NCBI GenBank assembly: GCA_025964775.1
Contig: JAOPYE010000012.1
Span: 62,001-126,000 of the forward strand
Direction: 5' to 3'
Length of the DNA: 64,000 nt
Source: Marmoricola sp.
GTDB lineage: Bacteria; Actinomycetota; Actinomycetes; Propionibacteriales; Nocardioidaceae
Part shown: piece by piece, positions 51,310 to 59,100 of the stretch
Layout: the number at the start of each line of letters is the position of its first letter
Position numbering within the stretch: the first letter of the stretch is position 1
Translations under genes and position numbers: made by a program
Notes under the pieces: generated by a model
Told to the model about the DNA's origin: nothing
What the model saw: only the letters and a program-made list of their open reading frames with translations
Databases searched by the model: none

Positions 51310-52785
51310 TTAGGACCAGTCAGCGACAGGACGGCAGAGAAGCCGATCCGACGTTCGAGCCCACTCAATTCTGTCCAGCACATAACTCGGTTGCTTCTGT
51401 GATAGGCGGTGATAGTTGCGCAGCGCGCACACTAGGTATTGACAGTCGCCGAGAAGACTGAGTTCTGCTGGCAAGGGCGCTTCCTCTGCCAGTGTCTGTT
51501 CGCTCACGTATGGGTTATCGACTACCAGGCCAACTACCCACAGTTCGCTGGGCGGGTCGGCATAGGGGTCGTGTGTCACGACGAAACCTACGACACGCAG
51601 GTCCGGCCTAAGTGGTCGCAACCAGTGGCGATCGACCGACTTCTCCGTCCTGGGCCGCGCGTGAATGGTTTCGTGAACGCCGAGCGCCCGGGAGAGATGA
51701 ATGAGGGGCGCAGGGTCAAGCGGAAAGCCGACGAGCTCAAACGACAGCTGCGCAGCCCTCGCCGTACGGACTTCGCCCGCCATCATGTCGGCCGTGAGCG
51801 AATAGAACCCGCCTTCAAACTGATCCACATAGGCGACTTGTTCGGTACCGTGTTCGCACCGCGACTTCCATCGTGGAAGGCATTCGATCAGACTTCGAAC
51901 GCCGATCCCATGCAAGGTGCGCGACGACTCTTCGATCACCCATCGTCCGGCCTCGCTCAGCCAGCCAAGGTCGCCTAGGGTTTCTAGGGCGCGGACAAAG
52001 TCTGACTCGTCAGCCAGTCCGAGACGCAGGTCGAGACTAGCGCCCGCGCCTCCGGCTGACGTCCAGTCGATATCAGGGAGCTCGTTTAGGAAGACAGGCG
52101 AGTCGTAGCCGCAGTCGAACTCCATGACCGAGGCGGTCCCATTGGCGTGAGTGAGTGCGAACTGGTGCTCCGGGATGGGAAATGGCAGTGACTGCGCACG
52201 ACGAACGCTCTTCGGCGTGACGCCGCCGTCGACAAGGACTTGCGCGTCGCGCAGGAGATGTTCGGTCTTGCGATAGAGGAGATCGGGAAGAGACGTGTGG
52301 AAACCAGCGTTGAGCGCTCGCAACTCTGCGCCAGAGATCAGCAACACCGGCTGATGTCGCTGGTGCCTAACGTCAGCTTTCACCTGTTGAGTGAAACCGC
52401 GATCGCTAACGAGAACTCCGACGACATCCGCGGTCGTACGGCGCATCCTGGACCGGAGCGAATCAAGATCATCAATGTTGGCGGGTTTGCGGCGCCACTT
52501 GCATTCGATCAGGTAGCGCTCGCCCAACTTGATGGCAATTAGATCGGTCTGCCGAGGCTTCGCTGCGTGCGCGTCGAGGATGACTGTGAAATGGTGCCGC
52601 CGAAAGAGGTCAGCGACGAAGCGCTCGAGGGCCTGCCCTCGAGCAGCCGGACTCGCAAGACTCGCAATCTGATCTAGGCGAGCGGCCGAGTGTGGTCGGG
52701 TCCAAGACACGTGACTGTCTACCACGAAACGGCCTACGCGCTCCCGCCAACGTGCGGCCGTCGATCCGGAGCCTCGCGCGCTCAT
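51310..52785 (-). CDS. Mrr-like restriction endonuclease-fold protein with a large unknown C-terminal part
   Basis: A 491-residue protein. Residues about 45-160 form a PD-(D/E)XK nuclease: the helix ALERFVADLFRRHHFTVIL, Asp81 in RQTDLIAI, and Glu94/Lys96 in YLIECKWR. This is the Mrr-type restriction domain that binds Mg and cuts DNA. The remaining 330 residues have no recognised motif and may read the target or a signal. It is divergent from the signalling operon starting at 53115, with 329 bp between. With the methyltransferase at the other end of the cargo it may be a restriction arm. Confidence 0.75.
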   Translation of the reverse strand: MSARGSGSTAARWRERVGRFVVDSHVSWTRPHSAARLDQIASLASPAARGQALERFVADLFRRHHFTVILDAHAAKPRQTDLIAIKLGERYLIECKWRRKPANIDDLDSLRSRMRRTTADVVGVLVSDRGFTQQVKADVRHQRHQPVLLISGAELRALNAGFHTSLPDLLYRKTEHLLRDAQVLVDGGVTPKSVRRAQSLPFPIPEHQFALTHANGTASVMEFDCGYDSPVFLNELPDIDWTSAGGAGASLDLRLGLADESDFVRALETLGDLGWLSEAGRWVIEESSRTLHGIGVRSLIECLPRWKSRCEHGTEQVAYVDQFEGGFYSLTADMMAGEVRTARAAQLSFELVGFPLDPAPLIHLSRALGVHETIHARPRTEKSVDRHWLRPLRPDLRVVGFVVTHDPYADPPSELWVVGLVVDNPYVSEQTLAEEAPLPAELSLLGDCQYLVCALRNYHRLSQKQPSYVLDRIEWARTSDRLLCRPVADWS

Positions 52786-53114
52786 CGCGGCACGAGCCGG
52801 CGCGACACCGAGCCGCTCTGGCGGCCCATTCAGCGCGCTGGGTCAGCCATTCGCTCCGTCGAACCAGTCAGGCCGAATCGTGCTCCCATTCCGGTTCATC
52901 ACGCCGGAGAATCAGCTCGCCTCTGGCATGCGTGTACCGAAGTTTTATCCGCCTCGATGCTGAATATTGGGATCACGACGGACGCGCCGACCTGGCGCAT
53001 TCGGGCCGAAACTCGCATCTCTGGCAGCAGGCTCCGCACAAGTCGGGATTCCGGACGCGAAGCGGTGCTACGGTGCTCGCGCAGACTGAAGATATCGCGC
53101 CAAGACCGGGAACG
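52786..53114. other. Divergent intergenic region between nuclease and STAS/GHKL genes
   Basis: 329 bp between two divergent genes. Frames open through it are Arg/Ser-rich and look non-coding. A locally AT-richer stretch around 52935-52975 could contain promoters. I see no clear operator. Confidence 0.3.
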
Positions 53115-54311
53115 ATGCGTGTGGCGGATCAACAAGTGCACACCGTCACGATGCCTGCTGCATTGTTAGTGGGCTCGGCCGATGAGCTCTGGGTTGCGGG
53201 CGACAGCAACGTTGAGCACCTGTGCCTGGATCTGTCCCAAGTCACATTCCTCGACGTCACCGGGATGATATATATAGTTGCGAGACTTTCGGAACGGACG
53301 CGGCTAGGTGGTCGAACGACGGTCCGGCTACCGCAATCTAGGTCTGTTCGCGAACACATGCGGAACTGGGACTTCGCGAAAGCGGTTATGGACGCCACCG
53401 GCGAGAGTTTCTACGCCCTCGTCCACCCCGAGGACCACGCCTATTTCGGGGAACGAGAAGACGACCCTCAGCACGCAATATCGGGACGGTCGGATCGGAT
53501 CCCCGGTCATTACTTCCCAATCCAATCCTTCTTTGCGCTCAGCGGGCAGTTTACTTACGACCTATTGGTCCGTGAATCTGGGGCGTGGCAAGAGCGGTAC
53601 GTCTTGACGGTACTGAACACCTACCTGGGTGACTATGGGCGCCTCATCGCTACGAACGTGATTCACGAAGCACTGGACAACGCCATCCTGCACCCACACG
53701 CTCGGCTCCTGCAGACCGGATCACTGTTCCAAACCGGACCGGACAACAGATTGGCTTGGCTCACGATCGTCATTTGGGACGACGGCGAGAGTATCGTCGA
53801 CACGCTCCGAGCCGGACTGTTCAACCATGGGCCGCAGAACCCAAGCGATCTCGAGAGTCTGCACCGCGACTTTCATGTCCGTCTCCTTGACGAGGCCAAC
53901 GGACCAGAAGTTGTCTCGACGGTGCGATCCGACGTTCCGGTTGGGGCTGACGCCACAGCTCACGAGTTGTTGCTTGCGTCCCTGTTTCCGGGTGTGACGA
54001 GCCGGCCCCCGCACGCGTTCCCGCGTGAAGGGGCGGGAGAGCCGATGGGCGCGCCGATCGGAAACGGCATGGGACTGCACATCCTCACCAACACCGTCCT
54101 TGATGTCTTTGGCGGAAGTCTCGCCATACGCACTGGCGAGTATTTTGCGAACCTGAAGGGGGCCAAGCCCAATAAGGCTGCCGTTGCCCCTGGTTTGCCC
54201 CCGGTGAACGCCAAAGTCGTCAGGCGTGCTAACGATCCCTTTCCTGGCAACATGATCACGATGCGTATCCCCCTTTCGCCCGGCGCGACACGCTCGGGAA
54301 CGTCCAAGTGA
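53115..54311 (+). CDS. STAS-like domain plus GHKL ATPase protein
   Basis: A 398-residue protein. Residues about 8-95 resemble a STAS/anti-sigma-antagonist domain (HLCLDLSQVTFLDVTGMIYI, then VARLSERTRLGG). Residues about 165-385 carry GHKL ATPase motifs: N-box VIHEALDNAILHPHA (Glu185, Asn189), G1 WDDGESI (222-227), G2 GNGMGLHILT (317-326). There is no phospho-acceptor His helix, so it is not a classical kinase. The ATG at 53115 is chosen because the frame upstream is Arg-rich and lacks domain character. It overlaps the next gene (ATGA) and heads the plus-strand cargo operon. Confidence 0.75.
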   Translation: MRVADQQVHTVTMPAALLVGSADELWVAGDSNVEHLCLDLSQVTFLDVTGMIYIVARLSERTRLGGRTTVRLPQSRSVREHMRNWDFAKAVMDATGESFYALVHPEDHAYFGEREDDPQHAISGRSDRIPGHYFPIQSFFALSGQFTYDLLVRESGAWQERYVLTVLNTYLGDYGRLIATNVIHEALDNAILHPHARLLQTGSLFQTGPDNRLAWLTIVIWDDGESIVDTLRAGLFNHGPQNPSDLESLHRDFHVRLLDEANGPEVVSTVRSDVPVGADATAHELLLASLFPGVTSRPPHAFPREGAGEPMGAPIGNGMGLHILTNTVLDVFGGSLAIRTGEYFANLKGAKPNKAAVAPGLPPVNAKVVRRANDPFPGNMITMRIPLSPGATRSGTSK

Positions 54312-56059
54312 ACGGACCGACCGGGGCCGTACGCTTCGACGTTGTCCGCGTTCGTGTCGGGGCCGCGACGGTCCCTCTAATGGACGACGACCGGCTCGAG
54401 TTCTATCGCTCCGCTGTTCACGCCTTGACAGGCTCCGCCGGTTCATTCGTAGGAGATGGGCAGGACTGGCGCTGTATCACCACTGAGACCGCCAATGAGA
54501 AAGGCGAAACAGTCAGGAAAGTCGCCCGCGAGGCGTTGGCGAGTACAAGCCCTGAAGCCACGTGGCTCATTCTCGATCTGACCCTTGCAAGCCTTGAAAC
54601 ATCACCGTCTCAGGTACACCTGCGTGGTTCTGTCAACCTTCTTCTTGCCCAAGAGATCAACGAGCTTCTCGACTCGCGCGCGCACGAATGTACGGTCGTC
54701 GTGCTGCTGTCCGAAGTCCCTCCCGAGCAGGACCTTGTCAGGGTCCTGCTGAGCGACGCGATCGACGGTGGCCGAGTAGTGCTAGTCGGCGACAACGGTG
54801 ACGCCGCACCTCCGATCGATCCGACCCGAAGCGGCGCGTACAAGCGAGTAATTGCCAACGAGCGTGGCAACGACCTGGATCTCCTGCGTGCGAAGTTGGT
54901 GCGGCGCAAGGGTTGGTTTTCGAGAGGCGACCGAGGCTATGTCCGTTTCTTCTACGAGTTGTCTAGGGCCCGCGACGAGCTGCACCACGAGTTGACACGA
55001 CGCCTGAGCGATCTGCCCGTTGGGGCAAGGATCGTTTCTTACGGTGGAATCTCGCGCTGGCTGGAGGAACCACTCAACAGTGCCGCGCTTCAGGTGCTCG
55101 GCCCTTCCGCCGCTGGCGTCTCACACTTCGCCACAATGCAGGAATTGGAGGAAGCGCTTTCGTCAGCCGATCCGACGCAGATTGCGGTGGTAGTGCCGAT
55201 GGTCGACACCTCGAAAACCATCAAGGCGATCCGGGACAAGCTGGTGGCACTGTTCCCCACGATCCCGTTGAGGTTGCTATCGGTGCTGAGCAGCCAAGGA
55301 CCAGTTGAGACCGACGGCGTGAGGCAGTTAGCTGGCGGGCTGGAGGTGTCGTACCTGTTGCGTGTGGAACAGATCCACGTTCAGAACACCGCGCAAGACT
55401 GCGATGCCGAACTGCTCAGGTTTCAAGACTCACTGATGGAAGAGGCAGGCGGGCACCCGTTGCGGCCCTATCAATTTTGGGACCTGATTCGCGATGCAAA
55501 CCCAGTCGACGAAAGCAATCCACCGGAGTGGCGACCAGAGGACACAGGCGCCCTCATGCCCGACTTCGAAGCCATGATGGTGGCGCACGGGTACGGCCCC
55601 TGGCTAGCCGTACGCCTGTGGAGACTGTTCGACGGCCATGTGTCTGCCTTGCCGCGCGACACGTTGTTCGTCTGCCCCGAGGGCGAAACGAACTCCGACA
55701 CTCTGGCGGATTCCATGAGAAGGACCGTTGGCGTGCGGATCGTCCGCATTCCACGGTCGGCAATCGAGCACGTCAAGCGCGCGCGATTCAGCCCAGAAGC
55801 TGCTCGAAATTTGTGGGACGCGGACAACTCACCGTGGATGAGGCTTCTGCGATCCTCTGGTCAGACCGACGTCGTGATCATGGACGACATCGTCGTGACA
55901 TCGGCAAGCGTGCGAGCCATCCGAACGATCCTCGAAGCTGGAGGTTTCCTAGTCACCGGCGTGGCATGCCTAGCTGACTACTCAGTCACTGCCAACCCAG
56001 AGGTGCGCGCGCTCTACTCCTATCCTCGCCCCAGCTTGGCAGATCCGGTGCAACGATGA
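54308..56059 (+). CDS. Phosphoribosyltransferase-like protein of unknown role
   Basis: A 583-residue protein. Near the C-terminus (about 518-535) it has TDVVIMDDIVVTSASVRAI, which matches the PRPP-binding loop of type-I phosphoribosyltransferases (two Asp followed by a small-residue turn). A strand-helix unit DTLFVCPEGETNSDTLADSM lies about 70 residues before. The N-terminal 180 residues are alpha/beta with a long hydrophobic strand ATWLILDLTLASL, and the middle 200 residues could be a second, degenerate PRTase-like fold. It overlaps both neighbours by 4 bp. It may use PRPP or bind a nucleotide. Confidence 0.65.
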   Translation: MNGPTGAVRFDVVRVRVGAATVPLMDDDRLEFYRSAVHALTGSAGSFVGDGQDWRCITTETANEKGETVRKVAREALASTSPEATWLILDLTLASLETSPSQVHLRGSVNLLLAQEINELLDSRAHECTVVVLLSEVPPEQDLVRVLLSDAIDGGRVVLVGDNGDAAPPIDPTRSGAYKRVIANERGNDLDLLRAKLVRRKGWFSRGDRGYVRFFYELSRARDELHHELTRRLSDLPVGARIVSYGGISRWLEEPLNSAALQVLGPSAAGVSHFATMQELEEALSSADPTQIAVVVPMVDTSKTIKAIRDKLVALFPTIPLRLLSVLSSQGPVETDGVRQLAGGLEVSYLLRVEQIHVQNTAQDCDAELLRFQDSLMEEAGGHPLRPYQFWDLIRDANPVDESNPPEWRPEDTGALMPDFEAMMVAHGYGPWLAVRLWRLFDGHVSALPRDTLFVCPEGETNSDTLADSMRRTVGVRIVRIPRSAIEHVKRARFSPEAARNLWDADNSPWMRLLRSSGQTDVVIMDDIVVTSASVRAIRTILEAGGFLVTGVACLADYSVTANPEVRALYSYPRPSLADPVQR

Positions 56060-57120
56060 CTCTGTCCGCACGAGCTCGCGACCGCGGAGATGCCGAGGCG
56101 CTCCTCTATCTATTGGATCAGGCGCCGCAAGCTTCTGCGATGCGCGAGATGCTGCTGGAGGATCTCTCGCACACTGCGGCCGTGCTCCCGGACTACCGCA
56201 CAGCGATCATGACCCGCATCGGCGAGGTCGTTGCCGGGTTGCCGGTGACAGGTTCCGTGTTGGAAACGGACTCGAAGAAGCCATCCGAGGTCGATATCGT
56301 TATCGTCACGGTCAAGCAACCGGAGTTCGATGCCGCGAAGTTGGCTTTCGGTGTTGATTTGCTGAGGGAACGCGACGAGCTGGTTGGTGGAGCCGACTGT
56401 TTCCGCCTGGAAGTCCCTCGCGATCGTGACCCAAATAGAATGGTCTCGATCGTGCTGACCATGAACGGCGAGGACAGCCAGTACGCGATGGCAAGTTTCT
56501 GCGGCACCCTCGCACGTGTGTATAGGGCCAAATATTGGGTCCTGATCGGGATGGCAGCGGGAGGCAAGGGTCTGTCGCTCGGTGACGTCGTCTGCGTGAG
56601 CAGGGTCGTTGACCACGTGCGCTCCGTTCGTGGCCCCGACGGCGACGTTAAGAACCCGAGGGATTACAAAATCGAGGGCAGCGTGGCTCGCCAGGTCAAC
56701 CACTTCAAGCCCGAACGCTGGCGGTGGCACGAAATCCTGCGAGCCCAGATGGACGACGCTTCCGCATGGTCCGCATATCTATCGCTTCCTTCCCGCGAAC
56801 TGGCCGACTGGGCACCGCGGCACAAAGTGGGCACCTCGCTGGCCGGTGATGTCCTGATCGAGGACGGCAGCCTCGACGATCTAGCGGTGGCACTGAACGT
56901 CCGAAAGAACTACACAGGCGAAATGGAGGGCGTCGGGTTCGCATCGTTTGTCAGCGAAGATAAGTCCCGTGAGTGGCTGATGTGGCGGGGCGTCGCCGAC
57001 GACGGTTCTCGTCCGCGTCCAACTAACTGGCAGTTCGCGGCATCTCTCGCTGCTGCGACGGCGGCGAGGATCATGTTGACTCGCCATCTCGACCTCGACG
57101 ACGAGGATTTGGCGTTCTGA
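56056..57120 (+). CDS. Nucleoside-phosphorylase/nucleosidase-like effector protein
   Basis: A 354-residue protein with a helical N-terminal region (about 1-70) that resembles a small effector-associated adaptor, and a PNP/MTAN-fold domain (about 78-340). Visible landmarks are VDIVIVTVKQPEFDAA, the sheet/turn WVLIGMAAGGKGLSLGDVV, the ribose-binding EME (Glu289-Met-Glu291 in TGEMEGVGFAS) and a catalytic-type Asp in RGVADDG (Asp315). Such domains cleave nucleosides or nucleotides; in phage defence they can destroy ATP. It starts inside the PRTase-like stop. A 270-bp gap follows. Confidence 0.78.
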   Translation: MTLSARARDRGDAEALLYLLDQAPQASAMREMLLEDLSHTAAVLPDYRTAIMTRIGEVVAGLPVTGSVLETDSKKPSEVDIVIVTVKQPEFDAAKLAFGVDLLRERDELVGGADCFRLEVPRDRDPNRMVSIVLTMNGEDSQYAMASFCGTLARVYRAKYWVLIGMAAGGKGLSLGDVVCVSRVVDHVRSVRGPDGDVKNPRDYKIEGSVARQVNHFKPERWRWHEILRAQMDDASAWSAYLSLPSRELADWAPRHKVGTSLAGDVLIEDGSLDDLAVALNVRKNYTGEMEGVGFASFVSEDKSREWLMWRGVADDGSRPRPTNWQFAASLAAATAARIMLTRHLDLDDEDLAF

Positions 57121-57390
57121 GAGTTCAGCAGCTCGGTTCGTGGGTGCGAATGCGCGAGACTCTGCCCGGACTCGATTGAACTTGTGCACGTCGGAACATC
57201 GGCACCAGGATCGTAAACTTGCGTACCTCGACGCGAACCAGCTGAAGACTTGGAAGCGTAGAAGTTAGGCTCACGCTACGGATTCAATGTCGGTCGACCT
57301 CCGCTCCGGGATAGCTGCAGGTCGGTGTTCGGCTGGAACTTCTCTGCAAGTTCCGGCGCGCGTGGCAGGTCGAGGTCATACCCTTCGTCT

Positions 57391-58125
57391 GTGTCCATCA
57401 ATGCTCTCGTGATCGATGACGACGAAGACAGCCGCGCGTCGGTCAGCATGCATCTTCAAGACTTTGGTGTCTCAGTCCACGCTCCGTCGCGGACCTATGC
57501 AACCGTTGGCGAGCTTGTTGAGTTTGCAATCTCTGAGGCGCCGGACGTGACGATCCTTGACCACCGCCTACAGACTCGTCACCTAGCGCCGTTCTTCGGA
57601 GCTGAAGCAGTGGCTGCATTGGTCCAGTCATCCAAGATTGCAGTCCTGATGACTAGCTACGTAGATACGGACTTCGATACGTCGATTCGCCTATATCGGC
57701 AGCATATTCCGGTGCTCCTAGGACGGGATGAGCTGGAAGAGCCAGAGTCCTTGGACCGCATGATCGAAGTTGTTCGGAATGAAATCGACGGGGTCTTCTT
57801 GCCCGAGCGAAAACTACGTCCGACGGTGGTCCGCGTGGGAGACGTTGTCAACGCCAGCAAGCCGGATCAGTTTGCGATCGACGTTTTCATCCCGAACTGG
57901 AACCCGGACCGCGCCGTTCGTATTCCGGGCCAACTGCTCGCGGAAGACGTTCGCAGCCGAGGCGAAGAGTTGATCGACCAATACCTGCTTGCGCAGGTGA
58001 ACGTTGCCGAGCCGCGCGCCGAGAACCTCTACTTTTCAGAGGTCTCTGGACCGGTGGATCCGGGCGAATGGCCAGTGTCAGAGGTTGGCACCGGGGCTTC
58101 ATTTCCACCTCGGGATAAGAGCTAG
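57391..58125 (+). CDS. Receiver-domain protein with unknown C-terminal domain
   Basis: A 244-residue protein. Residues 4-125 form a response-regulator receiver: acidic cluster Asp9-Asp10-Asp11 (VIDDDED), phospho-acceptor Asp57 (TILDHRL) and Thr88 (VLMTSY). The expected Lys near residue 112 is replaced by Arg (LLGRDE), which is unusual. No DNA-binding domain follows; the C-terminal 115 residues (RPTVVRVGDVV, FIPNWNPDRAVRIPG) are unassigned. The start is uncertain: GTG 57391 fits the fold best, GTG 57325 is possible. It lies 10 bp before the MBL gene and is the likely partner of the histidine kinase at 59101. Confidence 0.75.
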   Translation: MSINALVIDDDEDSRASVSMHLQDFGVSVHAPSRTYATVGELVEFAISEAPDVTILDHRLQTRHLAPFFGAEAVAALVQSSKIAVLMTSYVDTDFDTSIRLYRQHIPVLLGRDELEEPESLDRMIEVVRNEIDGVFLPERKLRPTVVRVGDVVNASKPDQFAIDVFIPNWNPDRAVRIPGQLLAEDVRSRGEELIDQYLLAQVNVAEPRAENLYFSEVSGPVDPGEWPVSEVGTGASFPPRDKS

Positions 58126-58135
58126 GCGGACCAGA

Positions 58136-59098
58136 GTGCGGGCGATAGTTGCCGATGTCGGGCACGGAAACTGCGCGGTGATTCAGGACGAAGGCTACGT
58201 CGTCATGGTCGATGCTGCTCCCGGCGGGATTCCAGAGGAAATGTTGGAGCACCTCGGCGTTACGTACGTCGATGAGGTCATCATCAGCCATGCTGATCGG
58301 GATCATATCGCCGGATTGCCCGGCGTTCTCCGAGGCTTTGAAGTCGGCCGCGTTTGGATCAACGCAGACCCAGCGCGATCCGGGCCCGCGTGGGATGCGG
58401 TTCGTGCGGCGGTGCGAGACGCAGCGACGAGCGGCCGTACGGTCGTGCGGGCCGAGGTCGGTGCCGGCCAAGAGTTCGTCAGCCCAGGCGGACGACTCCT
58501 CATACGTGTCGTGGCGCCTCTGGGAGCAGACCTCCTATTCGGAACGGGCCAGTCAATCGACGGCGGCCCGAAACTCAATGCGAACGGCTTGTCAGCCGTT
58601 GTTGGCATCTTCGTTGACGGGGAGTGCAGTGTGTTGCTGCCCGGAGATGCTGGCCTTGAGGCGTTCACATCTCTGCGCGACTCCAATCAGGACATCAGGA
58701 GTCGGGTACTCGTCTTTCCTCACCATGGGGGTCGACCCGGACAAGCTGACCCTGTTGCGTTCGCATCGTTGGTCGCTGGACTGGTCGAGCCTGAGGTCGT
58801 GATCTTCTCTGTCGGTCGAAATCGCTCGGGTTTTCCACGCGCTGACATCGTCGCTGCCGTGAAGGCTGCGCGACCCAGCACGTATATCGGCTGCACGCAG
58901 CTGGTCGAAGAATGTGGTCACGAACCGGCTCCCGTTCACCTGCACGAGTTGCCTGCGCAAGGGCGCCGCGACTCTGGCGCGTGTTGCCTGGGAAGCGTTG
59001 AGATCGACCTCGACACGCCAACCAGATACCTTCCCCTACTTGGCGATCATGCGATGTACGTCAACTCGCTTGCGGGATCGCCTATCTGTCGGCGTTAG
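58136..59098 (+). CDS. ComEC-like metallo-beta-lactamase-fold hydrolase
   Basis: A 320-residue stand-alone MBL-fold protein with the metal motif ISHADRDHIAG (His52, Asp54, Asp56, His57), the early VDVG-like start IVADVGHGNCAVI, a later LLPGDAG and HHGG. These match the soluble MBL domain of ComEC/Rec2 and related nucleases or phosphodiesterases. The last 60 residues contain a Cys/His-rich patch (CTQLVEECGHE; HLHEL; GACC) that may bind zinc. The GTG at 58136 with GGCGGA upstream lies 10 bp after the receiver gene. Its stop is 2 bp from the stop of the convergent kinase gene. Confidence 0.8.
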   Translation: MRAIVADVGHGNCAVIQDEGYVVMVDAAPGGIPEEMLEHLGVTYVDEVIISHADRDHIAGLPGVLRGFEVGRVWINADPARSGPAWDAVRAAVRDAATSGRTVVRAEVGAGQEFVSPGGRLLIRVVAPLGADLLFGTGQSIDGGPKLNANGLSAVVGIFVDGECSVLLPGDAGLEAFTSLRDSNQDIRSRVLVFPHHGGRPGQADPVAFASLVAGLVEPEVVIFSVGRNRSGFPRADIVAAVKAARPSTYIGCTQLVEECGHEPAPVHLHELPAQGRRDSGACCLGSVEIDLDTPTRYLPLLGDHAMYVNSLAGSPICRR

Positions 59099-59100
59099 AT

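Noticed and set aside
52692..53114. Upstream extension of the STAS/GHKL gene to 52692
   Set aside because: The extension would overlap the divergent nuclease gene and is Arg/Ser-rich without predicted structure; the domain begins after the ATG at 53115.
57121..57390. Promoter or extra gene in the gap before the receiver gene
   Set aside because: Possible -35-like TTGTGC and -10-like CAGGAT at 57182-57211 are too poor to call, and no frame there looks coding.
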